The position numbers and the translations under genes were made by a program. Below, piece by piece: positions 24,865 through 33,291 of a DNA stretch of 51,650 nt (within the stretch, counting starts at the first letter, position 1; every line of letters starts with the position of its first letter). Source of the stretch: Azonexaceae bacterium (lineage in GTDB: Bacteria; Pseudomonadota; Gammaproteobacteria; Burkholderiales; Rhodocyclaceae); NCBI GenBank assembly GCA_013335535.1, contig JAAXVL010000020.1, positions 1-51,650 on the forward strand, in the 5' to 3' direction. The notes under the pieces were generated by a model. The model made no database searches and had not been told where the DNA came from. It was given only the letters and a program-made list of their open reading frames with translations.

Positions 24865-25347
24865 TTAAAGTAGGGCCAGGATCGCGTCGACCAGTTCGTC
24901 CGGCCGCGTTGCCGGGGCATAACGATGGACCACCTTGCCCTCCCGGTCGACCAGAAACTTGGTGAAATTCCATTTGATCGCCTCGGTTCCCAGAATGCCG
25001 GCCGCTTCGTGCTTGAGCCAGACGTAGAGCGGATGGGCCTGATCGCCGTTGACCTCGATCCGGGCAAATAGCGGAAAGGTCACGTCGAAACGGCTCTGGC
25101 AGAACTGGCCGATGGCTTCGGCGTCACCGGGTTCCTGCGCGCCGAACTGGTTGCAGGGGAAGCCAAGAACGACAAAGCCCCGGTCCTTGAAGCGCCGATA
25201 GAGTTCTTCGAGGCCGGCGTATTGTGGCGTGAAGCCGCATTGGCTGGCGGTATTGACGATCAGCAGGACATTGCCGCGATAGGCATCGAGGCTTTGCTCA
25301 TTGCCGTTCAGGCGCTGGGCGCTGAAGTCGTAAAGGGTTTTTCCCAT
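24865..25347 (-). CDS. Glutathione peroxidase family thiol peroxidase
   Basis: The 160-residue protein is a GPx/BtuE-type peroxidase that reduces hydroperoxides with glutathione or thioredoxin. It has the active-site segment VNTASQCGFTPQY (peroxidatic Cys37, not selenocysteine), FPCNQFGAQEPG with the catalytic Gln, and KWNFTKFLVD with Trp and Asn. The second Cys in FPCNQF could be the resolving residue. It is cytoplasmic with no signal. It ends 25 bases from the stop of the convergent kinase gene, and a CHRD protein gene follows on the same strand. Confidence 0.92.
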   Translation of the reverse strand: MGKTLYDFSAQRLNGNEQSLDAYRGNVLLIVNTASQCGFTPQYAGLEELYRRFKDRGFVVLGFPCNQFGAQEPGDAEAIGQFCQSRFDVTFPLFARIEVNGDQAHPLYVWLKHEAAGILGTEAIKWNFTKFLVDREGKVVHRYAPATRPDELVDAILALL

Positions 25348-25364
25348 TGAAATGCGATCCGTTT

Positions 25365-25826
25365 TCAGTAAGCCGACTTGGGCGCCATCGGCGGCATCAA
25401 CTGGCCGCGAATCTCGCCCGGCTTGTGCTCGGCGGAGTGCACATTGACGTACAACTCGCCAGCTTGATAAGCCTTGTATTCGGCCTCGCTCAGCTTGCTG
25501 CCCGGTGGAACCATCCAGGCATTGTCACCGCTCCTGCTCAGCGTGATGACGACCGGCCCATTGGCACCGGCCTTGCCGATGTGGATATGAGCCATCGTGG
25601 CCGCCAGCCCACTGGTCATGACCTTGCCACTGACGCTCATGTCGGGCTTGATGCTGATCATTCCATCACCGCTGGCCTTGGTGGTGACGGGCGGCACTTC
25701 CATGTCACCGGAAAGTTTGAAATTCACATCGTCGGCGATTGCTGGCGTTGCAAACATGGTCAGCGCAACGGCGGTAGCTGTAAGGATGCCCGGCAGCACC
25801 AGGCGAAAGTTCGGGGATATTTTCAT
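25365..25826 (-). CDS. Secreted CHRD-domain protein
   Basis: A 153-residue precursor: signal peptide (about 1-32, cleavage near TPAIADDVNF), then a CHRD domain with the usual SGDMEVPPVTTKASGDG start, MAHIHIGKAGANGPVVITL in the middle and YVNVHSAEHKPGEIRGQL at the end. The domain occurs in many exported bacterial proteins; its function is not defined. The frame extends upstream to 26003, but ATG 25826 gives a proper signal peptide and the upstream part does not look coding. It lies 17 bases upstream of the peroxidase and may share its transcript. Confidence 0.85.
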   Translation of the reverse strand: MKISPNFRLVLPGILTATAVALTMFATPAIADDVNFKLSGDMEVPPVTTKASGDGMISIKPDMSVSGKVMTSGLAATMAHIHIGKAGANGPVVITLSRSGDNAWMVPPGSKLSEAEYKAYQAGELYVNVHSAEHKPGEIRGQLMPPMAPKSAY

Positions 25827-26078
25827 GACAAGCCTCTCATTCTTGAACAGGGGACGTAGCCGGAAGATGGGCGTCGCATGGTGGATGACTGAAATGTCGA
25901 TGGCGGCTACATGGATTTTGAGTACGGCCACCCATTTTGGTTCGGCGATTCGCGGCCGAGTTTTGTCGGGCTTGCCGCGGCAAGCCTGTCGCAAAGCCGG
26001 CAATTCCTGTCAGCCATAAAAATAACCGCACTTAATCAAACCATTAGATTCGGGCACCTCTCTTGCGTGAGCGTCTGC

Positions 26079-26747
26079 ATGCATGCCCACCCCCATCTTT
26101 CCCGCCCCGATTTCTCCACCCTGGCGCCAGCCGAGGCAGCGGCCGGACTGCTCGATGGCTTCACGCTGCGCGAGTTGCCAAAGGGCTACCTGCTATCGAC
26201 GCCGGCATCCCCGCACAATCAGGTGCTGATGGTCCGCTCCGGCCGCCTGCGCGTCTATCTGGCCGGCGACAACCGTGAACTCAATCTCAGTTTTCTCGAG
26301 GCCGGCGACATCTATACGACGCACACGCCGACCTATGTCGAAGCCGTCGTATCAACCAGCCTCTGGCTCATCGACACGCCGGCCTTTGCCCGCAAGCTGG
26401 CCACCGACCCGTCGGTGACGCCGGTCATGATGCGCGTCATGGGCCGCCTGCTGAGCAACGCGGTCGGCCTCATCGAAGATCTCGCCTTTCGTGAAGTGCC
26501 GGCCCGGCTCGCGCGTTTTCTCTGGCAACTGGCCGAACGGCGCGGCCTGCGCCAGGAGCACGGCTGGCTGGTGCCGCTCGATTTCAGCATGCAGGACATC
26601 GCCAGCCTGCTTGGCACCACGCGGCAAAGCATTTCCTCCCTGATCAACCAATGGGAGCGCGAGGGCGTCCTGCTCCGCCAGAGCCGGCGCAGCCTGCTCG
26701 TGCCATCGCTCGACGCCCTCAAGACACGCTGTTCTCCCCTGCCCTGA
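26079..26747 (+). CDS. CooA-like Crp/Fnr-family regulator
   Basis: The 222-residue protein has a cyclic-nucleotide-binding-type sensor domain, a long dimer helix (about 110-140) and a helix-turn-helix (MQDIASLLGTTRQSISSLI, about 170-190). The sensor region follows CooA closely: SGRLRVYLAGDNRELNLSFL, then AGDIYTTHTPTYVEA. His82 lies where CooA has its ferrous haem ligand (His77 in R. rubrum), while the CooA Cys75 position is Thr80. The next gene is cowN, a known CooA target in Rhodospirillum rubrum. CO sensing is therefore a strong inference. GTG 26068 is an alternative start. Confidence 0.75.
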   Translation: MHAHPHLSRPDFSTLAPAEAAAGLLDGFTLRELPKGYLLSTPASPHNQVLMVRSGRLRVYLAGDNRELNLSFLEAGDIYTTHTPTYVEAVVSTSLWLIDTPAFARKLATDPSVTPVMMRVMGRLLSNAVGLIEDLAFREVPARLARFLWQLAERRGLRQEHGWLVPLDFSMQDIASLLGTTRQSISSLINQWEREGVLLRQSRRSLLVPSLDALKTRCSPLP

Positions 26748-26755
26748 ACCAAAAC

Positions 26756-26769
26756 GTCGGCCAGCCGAC
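26756..26769. promoter_or_regulatory. Perfect dyad after the regulator gene
   Basis: GTCGGC-CA-GCCGAC, nine bases after the stop of the regulator and 58 before cowN. No T run follows, so it is more likely an operator or structural element than a terminator. Confidence 0.35.
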
Positions 26770-26795
26770 GGACAGTCACTCGCCCTCCCGGCTAC

Positions 26796-26812
26796 AGTTG
26801 TTTCAGACAACT
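26796..26812. promoter_or_regulatory. Inverted repeat upstream of cowN
   Basis: AGTTGT-TTCAG-ACAACT is a perfect 6-5-6 inverted repeat ending 15 bases before the cowN ATG. It could be an operator. It does not have classical CRP spacing. Confidence 0.4.
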
Positions 26813-26827
26813 TTCAGGGAGAACCCC

Positions 26828-27124
26828 ATGTCTCAACAATGCGCCTGTCGCAAGACCGACCGCTACGTCAGCTTTCAGGATATCGACTGCGCCGGCAATG
26901 CCCGCCGGCTCATGGAATACCTCGACCGGCAACTGGCCCAGCCCGGCCGCAGCAATGCCTTCTGGGACTATTTCGCCAAAAAGCGTGCCGGCAGCGCCGT
27001 CGCCAAGCCTGACGACTTGTTCCTGATTCATTCCAACATCAACCAGTTCCGCGAATTTTTTGAGCACTGGAACGACGACGAGGCGCTTACCCTCCTGCTG
27101 CAGATCGAGGAAGAGTGCTGCTGA
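26828..27124 (+). CDS. cowN: N2-fixation-sustaining protein CowN
   Basis: The 98-residue protein matches CowN along its length: DRYVSFQDIDCAGNARRLM, then AFWDYFAKK, DDLFLIHSNINQFREFFEHW and the terminal LLLQIEEECC. CowN protects nitrogenase from inhibition by carbon monoxide. It follows AGGGAGAACCCC and lies 80 bases after the CooA-like regulator gene. No nif gene is in this window, so nitrogen fixation elsewhere on the chromosome is implied but not shown. Confidence 0.92.
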   Translation: MSQQCACRKTDRYVSFQDIDCAGNARRLMEYLDRQLAQPGRSNAFWDYFAKKRAGSAVAKPDDLFLIHSNINQFREFFEHWNDDEALTLLLQIEEECC

Positions 27125-27138
27125 GCAAATGGCACATT

Positions 27139-27180
27139 CCACGGTCAACCGGAAAAATGGGCCAAAAATGAAATGCCGGC
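27139..27180 (-). repeat. Dispersed uptake-like element, copy H
   Basis: Core CCACGGTCAACCGG at 27139-27152, then AAAAA, GGGCC, AAAAAT and GAAATGCC. This is the closest copy to the consensus, 15 bases after the cowN stop. Confidence 0.95.
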
Positions 27181-27281
27181 GTCACCGCTGGCCGAATTTG
27201 CATGCCGTTTGTCCGCCGCAACAATGGCCGCCGCACCAAGGCTGGCCTACGATGCCGTTTTGCCAATAACAAGGAGACAGC

Positions 27282-27746
27282 ATGCAGGCCTTTCAGGATT
27301 ACTACCCGGAGACGCTTGCCCATTGCTACGGCTGCGGCCGCAACAATGCGCACGGGCATCAGATCAAGACCTTCTGGGATGGCGACGAAACCGTCACGCA
27401 TTTCCAGCCGCGCCCCGAGCACACGGCGATTCCCGGCTTCGTCTATGGCGGCCTGCTCGCCTCGCTGATCGACTGCCACGGCACGGGCACAGCTGCCGCC
27501 GCGATGTACAAGGCCGAGAACCGCAGCATGGACAGCCTGCCGGCCTTTCGCTTTGTCACCGGTTCGCTGCAGGTCAGCTACCTCAAGCCGACGCCGCTCG
27601 GGCCGGAACTCGAAATTCGCGGCAAGGTGAAGGAAATCAAGGGCCGCAAGGTCGTCGTCGAGGCCACGGTTTACGCCGACGGTGTGGCCACGGCGCGCGG
27701 CGAAGTGATCGCCCTGCAGATGCCGGATACGTTTGTGGCGGGCTGA
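27282..27746 (+). CDS. PaaI-type hotdog-fold thioesterase
   Basis: The 154-residue protein has the hotdog-fold thioesterase pattern: an N-terminal CYGCGRNNAHGHQI segment common in one subgroup, the central helix IPGFVYGGLLASLIDCHGTG with the expected G-G-x-x-x-x-x-D arrangement, and the strands RFVTGSLQVSYLKPTPLG and GRKVVVEATVYADG. It would hydrolyse acyl-CoA thioesters in the cytoplasm; the substrate is unknown. AAGGAGAC lies before the ATG. It is not obviously linked to cowN. Confidence 0.85.
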   Translation: MQAFQDYYPETLAHCYGCGRNNAHGHQIKTFWDGDETVTHFQPRPEHTAIPGFVYGGLLASLIDCHGTGTAAAAMYKAENRSMDSLPAFRFVTGSLQVSYLKPTPLGPELEIRGKVKEIKGRKVVVEATVYADGVATARGEVIALQMPDTFVAG

Positions 27747-27883
27747 TTTCCCGCGCGTTCAGGCAGCTGGGCCGGCTGCCTGATACGCTTTCTTTGAATT
27801 ATTCGGAACAACGCGGTCGAAGCCATCAACAGCCGCTTCCATGCAGCGTATCCTTGCCGACCGCGCCCGATTTTCCCGCCCCC

Positions 27884-29095
27884 ATGTCCACGACGCTCCC
27901 TCCCCGCACCGAACGCTTTTTCCTGCTGACGCTGGCCGGCATCCAGTTCAGCCACATTCTCGACTTCATGATCATGATGCCGCTCGGCCCCGTGCTGATG
28001 GCGGCCTTCGGCATCGGCACGCCGGAGTTCGGGCTGCTCGTCGCTTCCTACAGTTTCAGCGCCGCGGTGTCCGGGATTCTGGCCGCGACCTTCGTCGACC
28101 TCTTCGAGCGCAAGCGCGTGCTACTCATCGTGTTCGCGCTGTTCGGCGTCGCCACGCTGGCTTGCGGGCTGGCGCCGGGCTATTCGACGCTCATCCTGGC
28201 GCGCGGCCTGGCCGGCGTGTTCGGCGGCATCATGGGCGCCCTGGTCCAGACCATGATCGCCGACGCCATTCCCTTTTCGCGGCGGGCGCGGGCCAGCGGT
28301 GTGGTGTCCAGCGCCTTCTCGATTTCGACCATTGCCGGCGTGCCGCTCTCGCTGTGGCTGGCCAACCACTTCGGCTGGCGCACGCCCTTCGTGCTGATCG
28401 CCGCATTGACCGTCGTCTTCATCGGCATCGGCCTGCGCTTCCTGCCCGAATTGCGCCACCATCTCAGCGAGGAAAAGCGCGCCCACCTGCTCTCGGCCAC
28501 CTTCAGCGTGCTTGGCGACACCAACCACCTGCGCGCCCTGCTCTTCTCGGCGCTCATCATCTTTTCCGGCTTCACGATCATTCCCTACATCACCGTCTAT
28601 GCCGTCAATAACGTCGGCATCGCCCAGACCGACATCCCCATCGTCTATCTGGTCGGCGGCACAGCCACCTTCATCAGCGCCCGGCTCATCGGGCACTGGG
28701 CCGACAAGCACGGCAAGGTCGAGGTCTATCGGCTGATCGCCCTGCTCGCCATGGTGCCGACGCTGGTCCTCACCCATGCCGGCGTGCTGCCGCTGTGGGG
28801 CTGGCTGATCATCTCGGCCAGCTTCTTCGTCTTCATCTCGGGGCGCATGATCCCGGCCATGGCCATCATCGCCTCATCGGCCCAGCCCAAGCTGCGCGGC
28901 ACCTTCATGTCGCTCAACAGCACCATGCAGTCGTTGTCCATGGGCCTCGCCACCACACTGGCCGGTTTCCTCACCTCGCTCGACGCCGACGGCCGCATCG
29001 TCGGCTATGCGCAGGTCGGCTACGTCGCCGTCGCGGCCAATCTGGTCGCCATCTGGTTCGTCTCTCGCATCGACATGCACGGCAAGAACACCTAG
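27884..29095 (+). CDS. MFS transporter, drug/metabolite type
   Basis: The 403-residue protein has twelve predicted membrane helices and the major facilitator signature motif in loop 2-3 (DLFERKRVLL) and helix 4 (LARGLAGVFGGIMGALV). It resembles the DHA1 and AraJ-like exporters of sugars or drugs. The open frame begins far upstream at 27173, overlapping the thioesterase, but ATG 27884 (MSTTLPPRTERFFLLTLAG) is the natural start. No regulator is adjacent, and the substrate cannot be predicted. Confidence 0.87.
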   Translation: MSTTLPPRTERFFLLTLAGIQFSHILDFMIMMPLGPVLMAAFGIGTPEFGLLVASYSFSAAVSGILAATFVDLFERKRVLLIVFALFGVATLACGLAPGYSTLILARGLAGVFGGIMGALVQTMIADAIPFSRRARASGVVSSAFSISTIAGVPLSLWLANHFGWRTPFVLIAALTVVFIGIGLRFLPELRHHLSEEKRAHLLSATFSVLGDTNHLRALLFSALIIFSGFTIIPYITVYAVNNVGIAQTDIPIVYLVGGTATFISARLIGHWADKHGKVEVYRLIALLAMVPTLVLTHAGVLPLWGWLIISASFFVFISGRMIPAMAIIASSAQPKLRGTFMSLNSTMQSLSMGLATTLAGFLTSLDADGRIVGYAQVGYVAVAANLVAIWFVSRIDMHGKNT

Positions 29096-29103
29096 CCCGA
29101 CTG

Positions 29104-29142
29104 CCACGGTCAACCGGAAAAAACGGCCAAAAATAAAATCCT
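29104..29142 (-). repeat. Dispersed uptake-like element, copy I
   Basis: Core CCACGGTCAACCGG at 29104-29117, then AAAAAA, GGCC, AAAAAT and AAAATCC, nine bases after the MFS stop. Confidence 0.94.
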
Positions 29143-29192
29143 CTCCCGGCCGCCGGGGGCGCCAAAAAGATCGGCCTTGTGCACCTTAAAAA

Positions 29193-29212
29193 TACTGTAT
29201 AAACTACTGTAT
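29193..29212 (+). promoter_or_regulatory. Tandem TACTGTAT repeat before the SRAP gene
   Basis: TACTGTAT-AAAC-TACTGTAT. Each half resembles a LexA half-site, but they are direct, not inverted. It lies 24 bases before the start codon of a gene family often linked to the SOS response. Confidence 0.35.
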
Positions 29213-29235
29213 ATCGTAATCCCGGAGACGCCGCC

Positions 29236-29880
29236 ATGTGCGGATGCTACGAACTCAAGGCCAGGATCAGGGCACTGAACAGGCGCTTTCCGCAGCTTCA
29301 CCCCAGCCACGGCGAACTGCCCCGCAGCGGCGAAATGCACCCGAACGACCCGGTGCTGATGGTCACCGCCGGCACTCCCGGTTTTGTCGGCAGCCTTGCC
29401 CGCTGGGGGCTGGTTGGCAGCTTTCTCGACCAGCCCCCGCGCAGCCCGCTGCTCACCCTGCCCGCCGAGGGCCTGGCCAGCAAACCGTTTTACAGCAAGA
29501 TCCTGAAACGAAATCGCTGCCTCATTCCCGCCACCGCCTTTCATGAATGCCAGACGCTGGTCGGCGGAAAACAGCAAATGCGCATCAGCGAGGCCTCTGG
29601 CGAACTGCTCATATTCGCCGGCATCTTCGACCACCACCCACTGGCCGGAACCACCTGCGCCATTCTGACCACCGCCGCCGACGCCACCGTCGGCCGGATT
29701 CACTCCCGCATGCCGGTCATCCTGGATCGTGACGAAAGCAGTTTCTGGCTGAGCGACCACGCCGACTTTCCCGAAGCCGAATTCGCGGCAATACTGGACA
29801 CCCCGTCGCGCCATGCGCTGACGATGGAAGCCATCATTGAGGCAGAACCCTCGCCGCAGCTATCACTCGCCTTCGCGTAG
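29236..29880 (+). CDS. SRAP (YedK/HMCES) abasic-site-processing protein
   Basis: The 214-residue protein belongs to the SRAP family, which forms a covalent link to abasic sites in single-stranded DNA through Cys2. The catalytic features are present: MCGCY start (Cys2), the ARWGLV segment, CLIPATAFHEC with the conserved Glu, and the active-site His in GRIHSRMP. The length is normal. CGGAGAC precedes the ATG. A tandem TACTGTAT motif lies upstream and might be a degenerate LexA site. Confidence 0.9.
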   Translation: MCGCYELKARIRALNRRFPQLHPSHGELPRSGEMHPNDPVLMVTAGTPGFVGSLARWGLVGSFLDQPPRSPLLTLPAEGLASKPFYSKILKRNRCLIPATAFHECQTLVGGKQQMRISEASGELLIFAGIFDHHPLAGTTCAILTTAADATVGRIHSRMPVILDRDESSFWLSDHADFPEAEFAAILDTPSRHALTMEAIIEAEPSPQLSLAFA

Positions 29881-29946
29881 ATGGCGGTCTATAAAGAGGG
29901 AATGCAACTCACATAATTTCATGCGCACACCACGGAGCGGTTCGCC

Positions 29947-30576
29947 ATGCTGCAGGATGCTTACCGATACAACGCACACCTCTATGACCTGCTCTACGAG
30001 CCGGCGGCGCGGATTGTCCGCAATATTGGCCAGCACATTTACCCGCCACGGGAAAACATTGCGATCCTAGATGTCGGTTGCGGCACCGGCACCCAGCTCG
30101 CCCTCTACCAGAAACCCGGTTGCCGGCTGGTTGGCCTCGACAACTCGCCGGCCATGCTGGCGCAGGCCGCCCACAAACTGGGTGGGGCAGCCGAACTGCA
30201 GGTTGGCGAGGCGACGCAAATGCCCTTCGCGGCAGACAGCTTCGATCTGGTCACCGTCATTTTCGTGCTCCATGAAATGCCCTCCGAAGACCGGCCTGCC
30301 GTCTTGCAGGAAAGCCGACGCGTCATCAAGCCGGATGGCCAGATCATGCTGATCGACTACCACCCCGGCCCCTACCCGTGGTTGATGGGGCAGGTCTGGC
30401 ACCTCCTGATCAGGCTGATGGAAATCAGCGCCGGCCCCGCACATTACGGCAACTATCGCCATTTCATGGCTACCGGCGGGCTCGACACCCTGGTCGCCGG
30501 ACAACCGCTGCGCATCGACCAACGCTACGTTTCGGAGCATGGCGTCACCGCCATCCATCTGCTCGGCCGCGAATAG
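29947..30576 (+). CDS. Class I SAM-dependent methyltransferase
   Basis: The 209-residue protein has the Rossmann-fold methyltransferase motifs: ILDVGCGTGTQLALY (motif I), LVGLDNSPAMLAQA (acidic residue for the ribose of SAM), QMPFAADSFDLVTVIFVLHEM and the IKPDGQIMLIDY strand. It resembles UbiE/Methyltransf_11 enzymes. A hydrophobic stretch near residues 140-160 (WLMGQVWHLLIRLME) suggests a lipid or membrane-associated substrate. The substrate is unknown. GGAG lies 11 bases before the ATG. Confidence 0.85.
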   Translation: MLQDAYRYNAHLYDLLYEPAARIVRNIGQHIYPPRENIAILDVGCGTGTQLALYQKPGCRLVGLDNSPAMLAQAAHKLGGAAELQVGEATQMPFAADSFDLVTVIFVLHEMPSEDRPAVLQESRRVIKPDGQIMLIDYHPGPYPWLMGQVWHLLIRLMEISAGPAHYGNYRHFMATGGLDTLVAGQPLRIDQRYVSEHGVTAIHLLGRE

Positions 30577-30713
30577 CTGCCAGCACCCGAAAAATTCAGT
30601 ATTCTGGCGACCCGTTTGCGGCCATTCGAACACAGCGGCCCCGCCTTCTCGCGCGGCCGGCCAATGATTGCGGCGATCCGTTTCTCCCACCAGCCTCCCG
30701 ATGAAAGCGCGAC

Positions 30714-31790
30714 GTGGATATCGACTTTTTCCTGAACAGCATCAGAAAGCTGCCCCTCTTCGACCAGTGGGCCTGGGGGACTGTCGGCTTTGCCGTGCTG
30801 GCAGCGGCCGGACTGATCCTGTTTCTCGAGCGTCGCCATTTCGCGGCGCGCAACAAGGCCGGCAGCTGGCTGGCGCTGCGCCTGCTCTCGCTGTTCATTC
30901 TCCTGCCGGTGACAGCGGGCATCGTTGTCATCCCCGGGAGGATGATTTCGGGGCCCGAGGCGCTGGCCTATTTCTATCTCGCCCTGCTCGTCCTTGGCCC
31001 GCTCGTCTGGTTCGTCGGCCATGCGCTCTGTGGCCGCCTGCTGCGACCGGCCTTCAGCAAGGGCGAAAGCCGTTTCATGGCGGCCAGCGGCCTGCTCATC
31101 CTGTTCCTCCCCTTCGCCGCGGCCACCGTCGCCCAAGGGCCGATTCTCAATGCCTCGCGCAGCCTGACCGCAAGCGCCTTCCAGGCTGCGCCGGCCGCCG
31201 CTTTACCGCATGCCACCGGCCCGGTACAGCGCTTCAACCTGCCGACCGTTGGCCTGATTTATACCCAGTCGCTGAACGCGCCAACCGGCCTCGAACTGGA
31301 GCGCATCGACCGCAAGTTCGGCGAAATCTGGGCCGACACCGCGACCAGCAGCCACGACATCTTCTGCCGGGATGGCCAGAACCTGCACCTCATGTGGTCG
31401 GCCCGTGAGCCGACGCCGGTCCTGCGTCTTTTCTGGCGTCAGAACGGCCAGCGCGTGCATGCCGATTTCTCACCAGCCACCGTCGCCGATTCGGCCGAGC
31501 CGCGTGAATTCACGATCACCTTCCGCCCCGACGGCATTGATCCGCCGGTCCCCATTCCCCGTTCACGCGCCTCGATTGCCTATTTTGTCGGCCCGGATCA
31601 TCTCTATTTCAACTCGCTGAACCCACTGCAGCCCGGCGAAACCTTTGAAAACGACTGCATCATGCCGGGCTACAAGCGCGTCGCCTGGAAAAAGGAAGGC
31701 CCGCCGCAAGCCGTCGCACTGATGTTCTTCCAGAGGGCCGACGCCCCTTACTTGCGCGCCGAAATCCATCGGCCGGCCGATCCGCAATAA
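30714..31790 (+). CDS. Hypothetical inner-membrane protein with C-terminal soluble domain
   Basis: A 358-residue protein starting at GTG 30714. Four hydrophobic segments (about 20-38, 52-72, 83-103 and 122-142) are followed by a 200-residue soluble domain rich in short beta strands (for example HLMWSAREPTPVLRLFWRQ). I do not recognise the family. The unusual start is chosen because no ATG is available before the first membrane helix. It stands between the methyltransferase and the holin-like gene on the same strand. Confidence 0.65.
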   Translation: MDIDFFLNSIRKLPLFDQWAWGTVGFAVLAAAGLILFLERRHFAARNKAGSWLALRLLSLFILLPVTAGIVVIPGRMISGPEALAYFYLALLVLGPLVWFVGHALCGRLLRPAFSKGESRFMAASGLLILFLPFAAATVAQGPILNASRSLTASAFQAAPAAALPHATGPVQRFNLPTVGLIYTQSLNAPTGLELERIDRKFGEIWADTATSSHDIFCRDGQNLHLMWSAREPTPVLRLFWRQNGQRVHADFSPATVADSAEPREFTITFRPDGIDPPVPIPRSRASIAYFVGPDHLYFNSLNPLQPGETFENDCIMPGYKRVAWKKEGPPQAVALMFFQRADAPYLRAEIHRPADPQ

Positions 31791-31877
31791 ATTGGTCAGC
31801 ATAAGCCGTAAAATTCAGCATCCGGCCATGCTTTCCAGGCCGAAACACGCGACACCCCATTCACCAAAGGCAAAACC

Positions 31878-32285
31878 ATGTTCGACAATCTGCTGGGCTT
31901 CTTCATCCACTGGGGCATCACCGCCGTGTCCCTGTGGGGCGCCAGCCTGGTCTTCAAAGGCATCCGCTTTTCGAGCACCTCGGCGCTCGTCGTCGCCGCC
32001 CTGCTCCTCGGTTTCGCCAACGCCGTGCTGCGCCCGCTGCTCGTTTTCCTGACCCTGCCGCTGACGCTGCTCACGCTCGGCCTGTTCGTGCTGGTCATCA
32101 ACGCGCTGCTGCTCATGCTTGTTGCCAAGCTGGTCAGTGGCTTCACCATTTCCGGCTTCTGGACGGCCTTTTTTGCCAGCCTGTTCATTTCCATCCTGAG
32201 CATCGCCCTCGGCACCCTGGCTCCCAATGCCGAAACGACCATCTACCGACTGCCCACGCCGCCGGCGCAGACCATTTCGGCCTGA
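31878..32285 (+). CDS. Phage_holin_4_2 family membrane protein
   Basis: The 135-residue protein has four membrane helices and the pattern of the Pfam family named phage holin 4_2 (WGASLVFKGIRFSSTSALVVA, then GFANAVLRPLLVFLTLPLTLL). Despite the name, these proteins are widespread in bacterial chromosomes, and nothing phage-like is nearby. It ends nine bases before nudC, so the two are likely co-transcribed. Function unknown. Confidence 0.82.
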   Translation: MFDNLLGFFIHWGITAVSLWGASLVFKGIRFSSTSALVVAALLLGFANAVLRPLLVFLTLPLTLLTLGLFVLVINALLLMLVAKLVSGFTISGFWTAFFASLFISILSIALGTLAPNAETTIYRLPTPPAQTISA

Positions 32286-32294
32286 GTCATCGCC

Positions 32295-33059
32295 ATGAGC
32301 CAAACCGCTTACTGGATTCTGCGCTGCGAGCATCGCCTGCTGACGCTCAACGGGGCCGGGTCGGTCTTTCCCGCCGGGCTGGCTGCTGACTTCGGCAACC
32401 CCGAAAATGCGCTGCACGTCGGCGAGCTGAACGGCCACCCCTGCTACGCGGCCGACGTAGCGCAACACCCGGAAATTCCCGATGGCGAGGCGACCCCGCT
32501 ACGCGCCATTTTTTCGATTGCCGGACCCGACACCTTCGCCCTCGCCGGCCGCGCCACGCAGCTGCTCGACTGGCAGGCCAACCACCGTTTTTGCGGCAAA
32601 TGCGGCACGCCAACCACCCAGAAAACCGGCGAACTGGCCATGCACTGCCCGGCCTGCGGCCTGCTCGCCTACCCGCGCATTTCGCCGGCCGTCATGGTCC
32701 TCGTGCGCGATGGCGACAAACTGCTGCTCGGCCGCAGCCCGCATTTCAAGCCCGGCGTCTTCAGCGCCCTGGCCGGCTTTGTCGAGCCGGGCGAAACGCT
32801 CGAGGAATGCGCTGCCCGCGAAGTACGCGAGGAAGTCGGCGTCGAGATCGCCAACCTGCGCTATTTCCACAGCCAGCCCTGGCCCTTCCCCAATTCGCTG
32901 ATGGTCGCCTTCTTCGCCGACTACGCCGGTGGCACGATCACCCCGGACCCGAACGAGATCGAAGCCGCCGCCTGGTTTTCGCCCGACGCCCTGCCCATCC
33001 TGCCCGAACCGATCAGCATTTCCCGCCGGCTCATTGAAGCGGCGCTCGGCGAGCGCTGA
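32295..33059 (+). CDS. nudC: NADH pyrophosphatase NudC
   Basis: The 254-residue Nudix hydrolase cleaves NAD(H) and removes NAD caps from RNA. It has the N-terminal domain, the zinc ribbon CGKCG...CPACG (about 97-115) and a perfect Nudix box GFVEPGETLEECAAREVREE continuing VGVEI, followed by the NudC signature SQPWPFPNSLM. Length and order are normal. The gene starts nine bases after the holin-like gene. Confidence 0.94.
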   Translation: MSQTAYWILRCEHRLLTLNGAGSVFPAGLAADFGNPENALHVGELNGHPCYAADVAQHPEIPDGEATPLRAIFSIAGPDTFALAGRATQLLDWQANHRFCGKCGTPTTQKTGELAMHCPACGLLAYPRISPAVMVLVRDGDKLLLGRSPHFKPGVFSALAGFVEPGETLEECAAREVREEVGVEIANLRYFHSQPWPFPNSLMVAFFADYAGGTITPDPNEIEAAAWFSPDALPILPEPISISRRLIEAALGER

Positions 33060-33082
33060 GACCGCCGCTCCCGGCGCTATCG

Positions 33083-33119
33083 CATTTCATTTTTGAACGG
33101 TTTTCCCGGTTGACCGTGG
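33083..33119 (+). repeat. Dispersed uptake-like element, copy J
   Basis: CATTTCATTTTT, GAACGG, TTTTC and core CCGGTTGACCGTGG at 33106-33119, 24 bases after the nudC stop. Confidence 0.93.
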
Positions 33120-33291
33120 AACCTGTCGTCAAAAACAACAATGGATGCAGTGCTGGCCATGAAACATTTGACAAGGCCACGCCAAATTGAAAATATGACG
33201 AATAGCGAATATAAATTACTTATTATATTTTTTACATATTCGCTTTCCTGGGCCATTCAACATAAAAATCGATCCACTCATCCGCAACAAC

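Noticed and set aside
24865..25347. Selenocysteine glutathione peroxidase, suggested by selD in the window
   Set aside because: The active-site codon encodes Cys37; no in-frame TGA is present.
27173..27883. N-terminal extension of the MFS transporter over the thioesterase gene
   Set aside because: The upstream part overlaps a well-supported gene in another frame and has no membrane or signal features.
31878..32285. Phage holin, suggesting a prophage
   Set aside because: The family name is historical; no integrase, structural or lysis genes are nearby and the neighbours are housekeeping genes.
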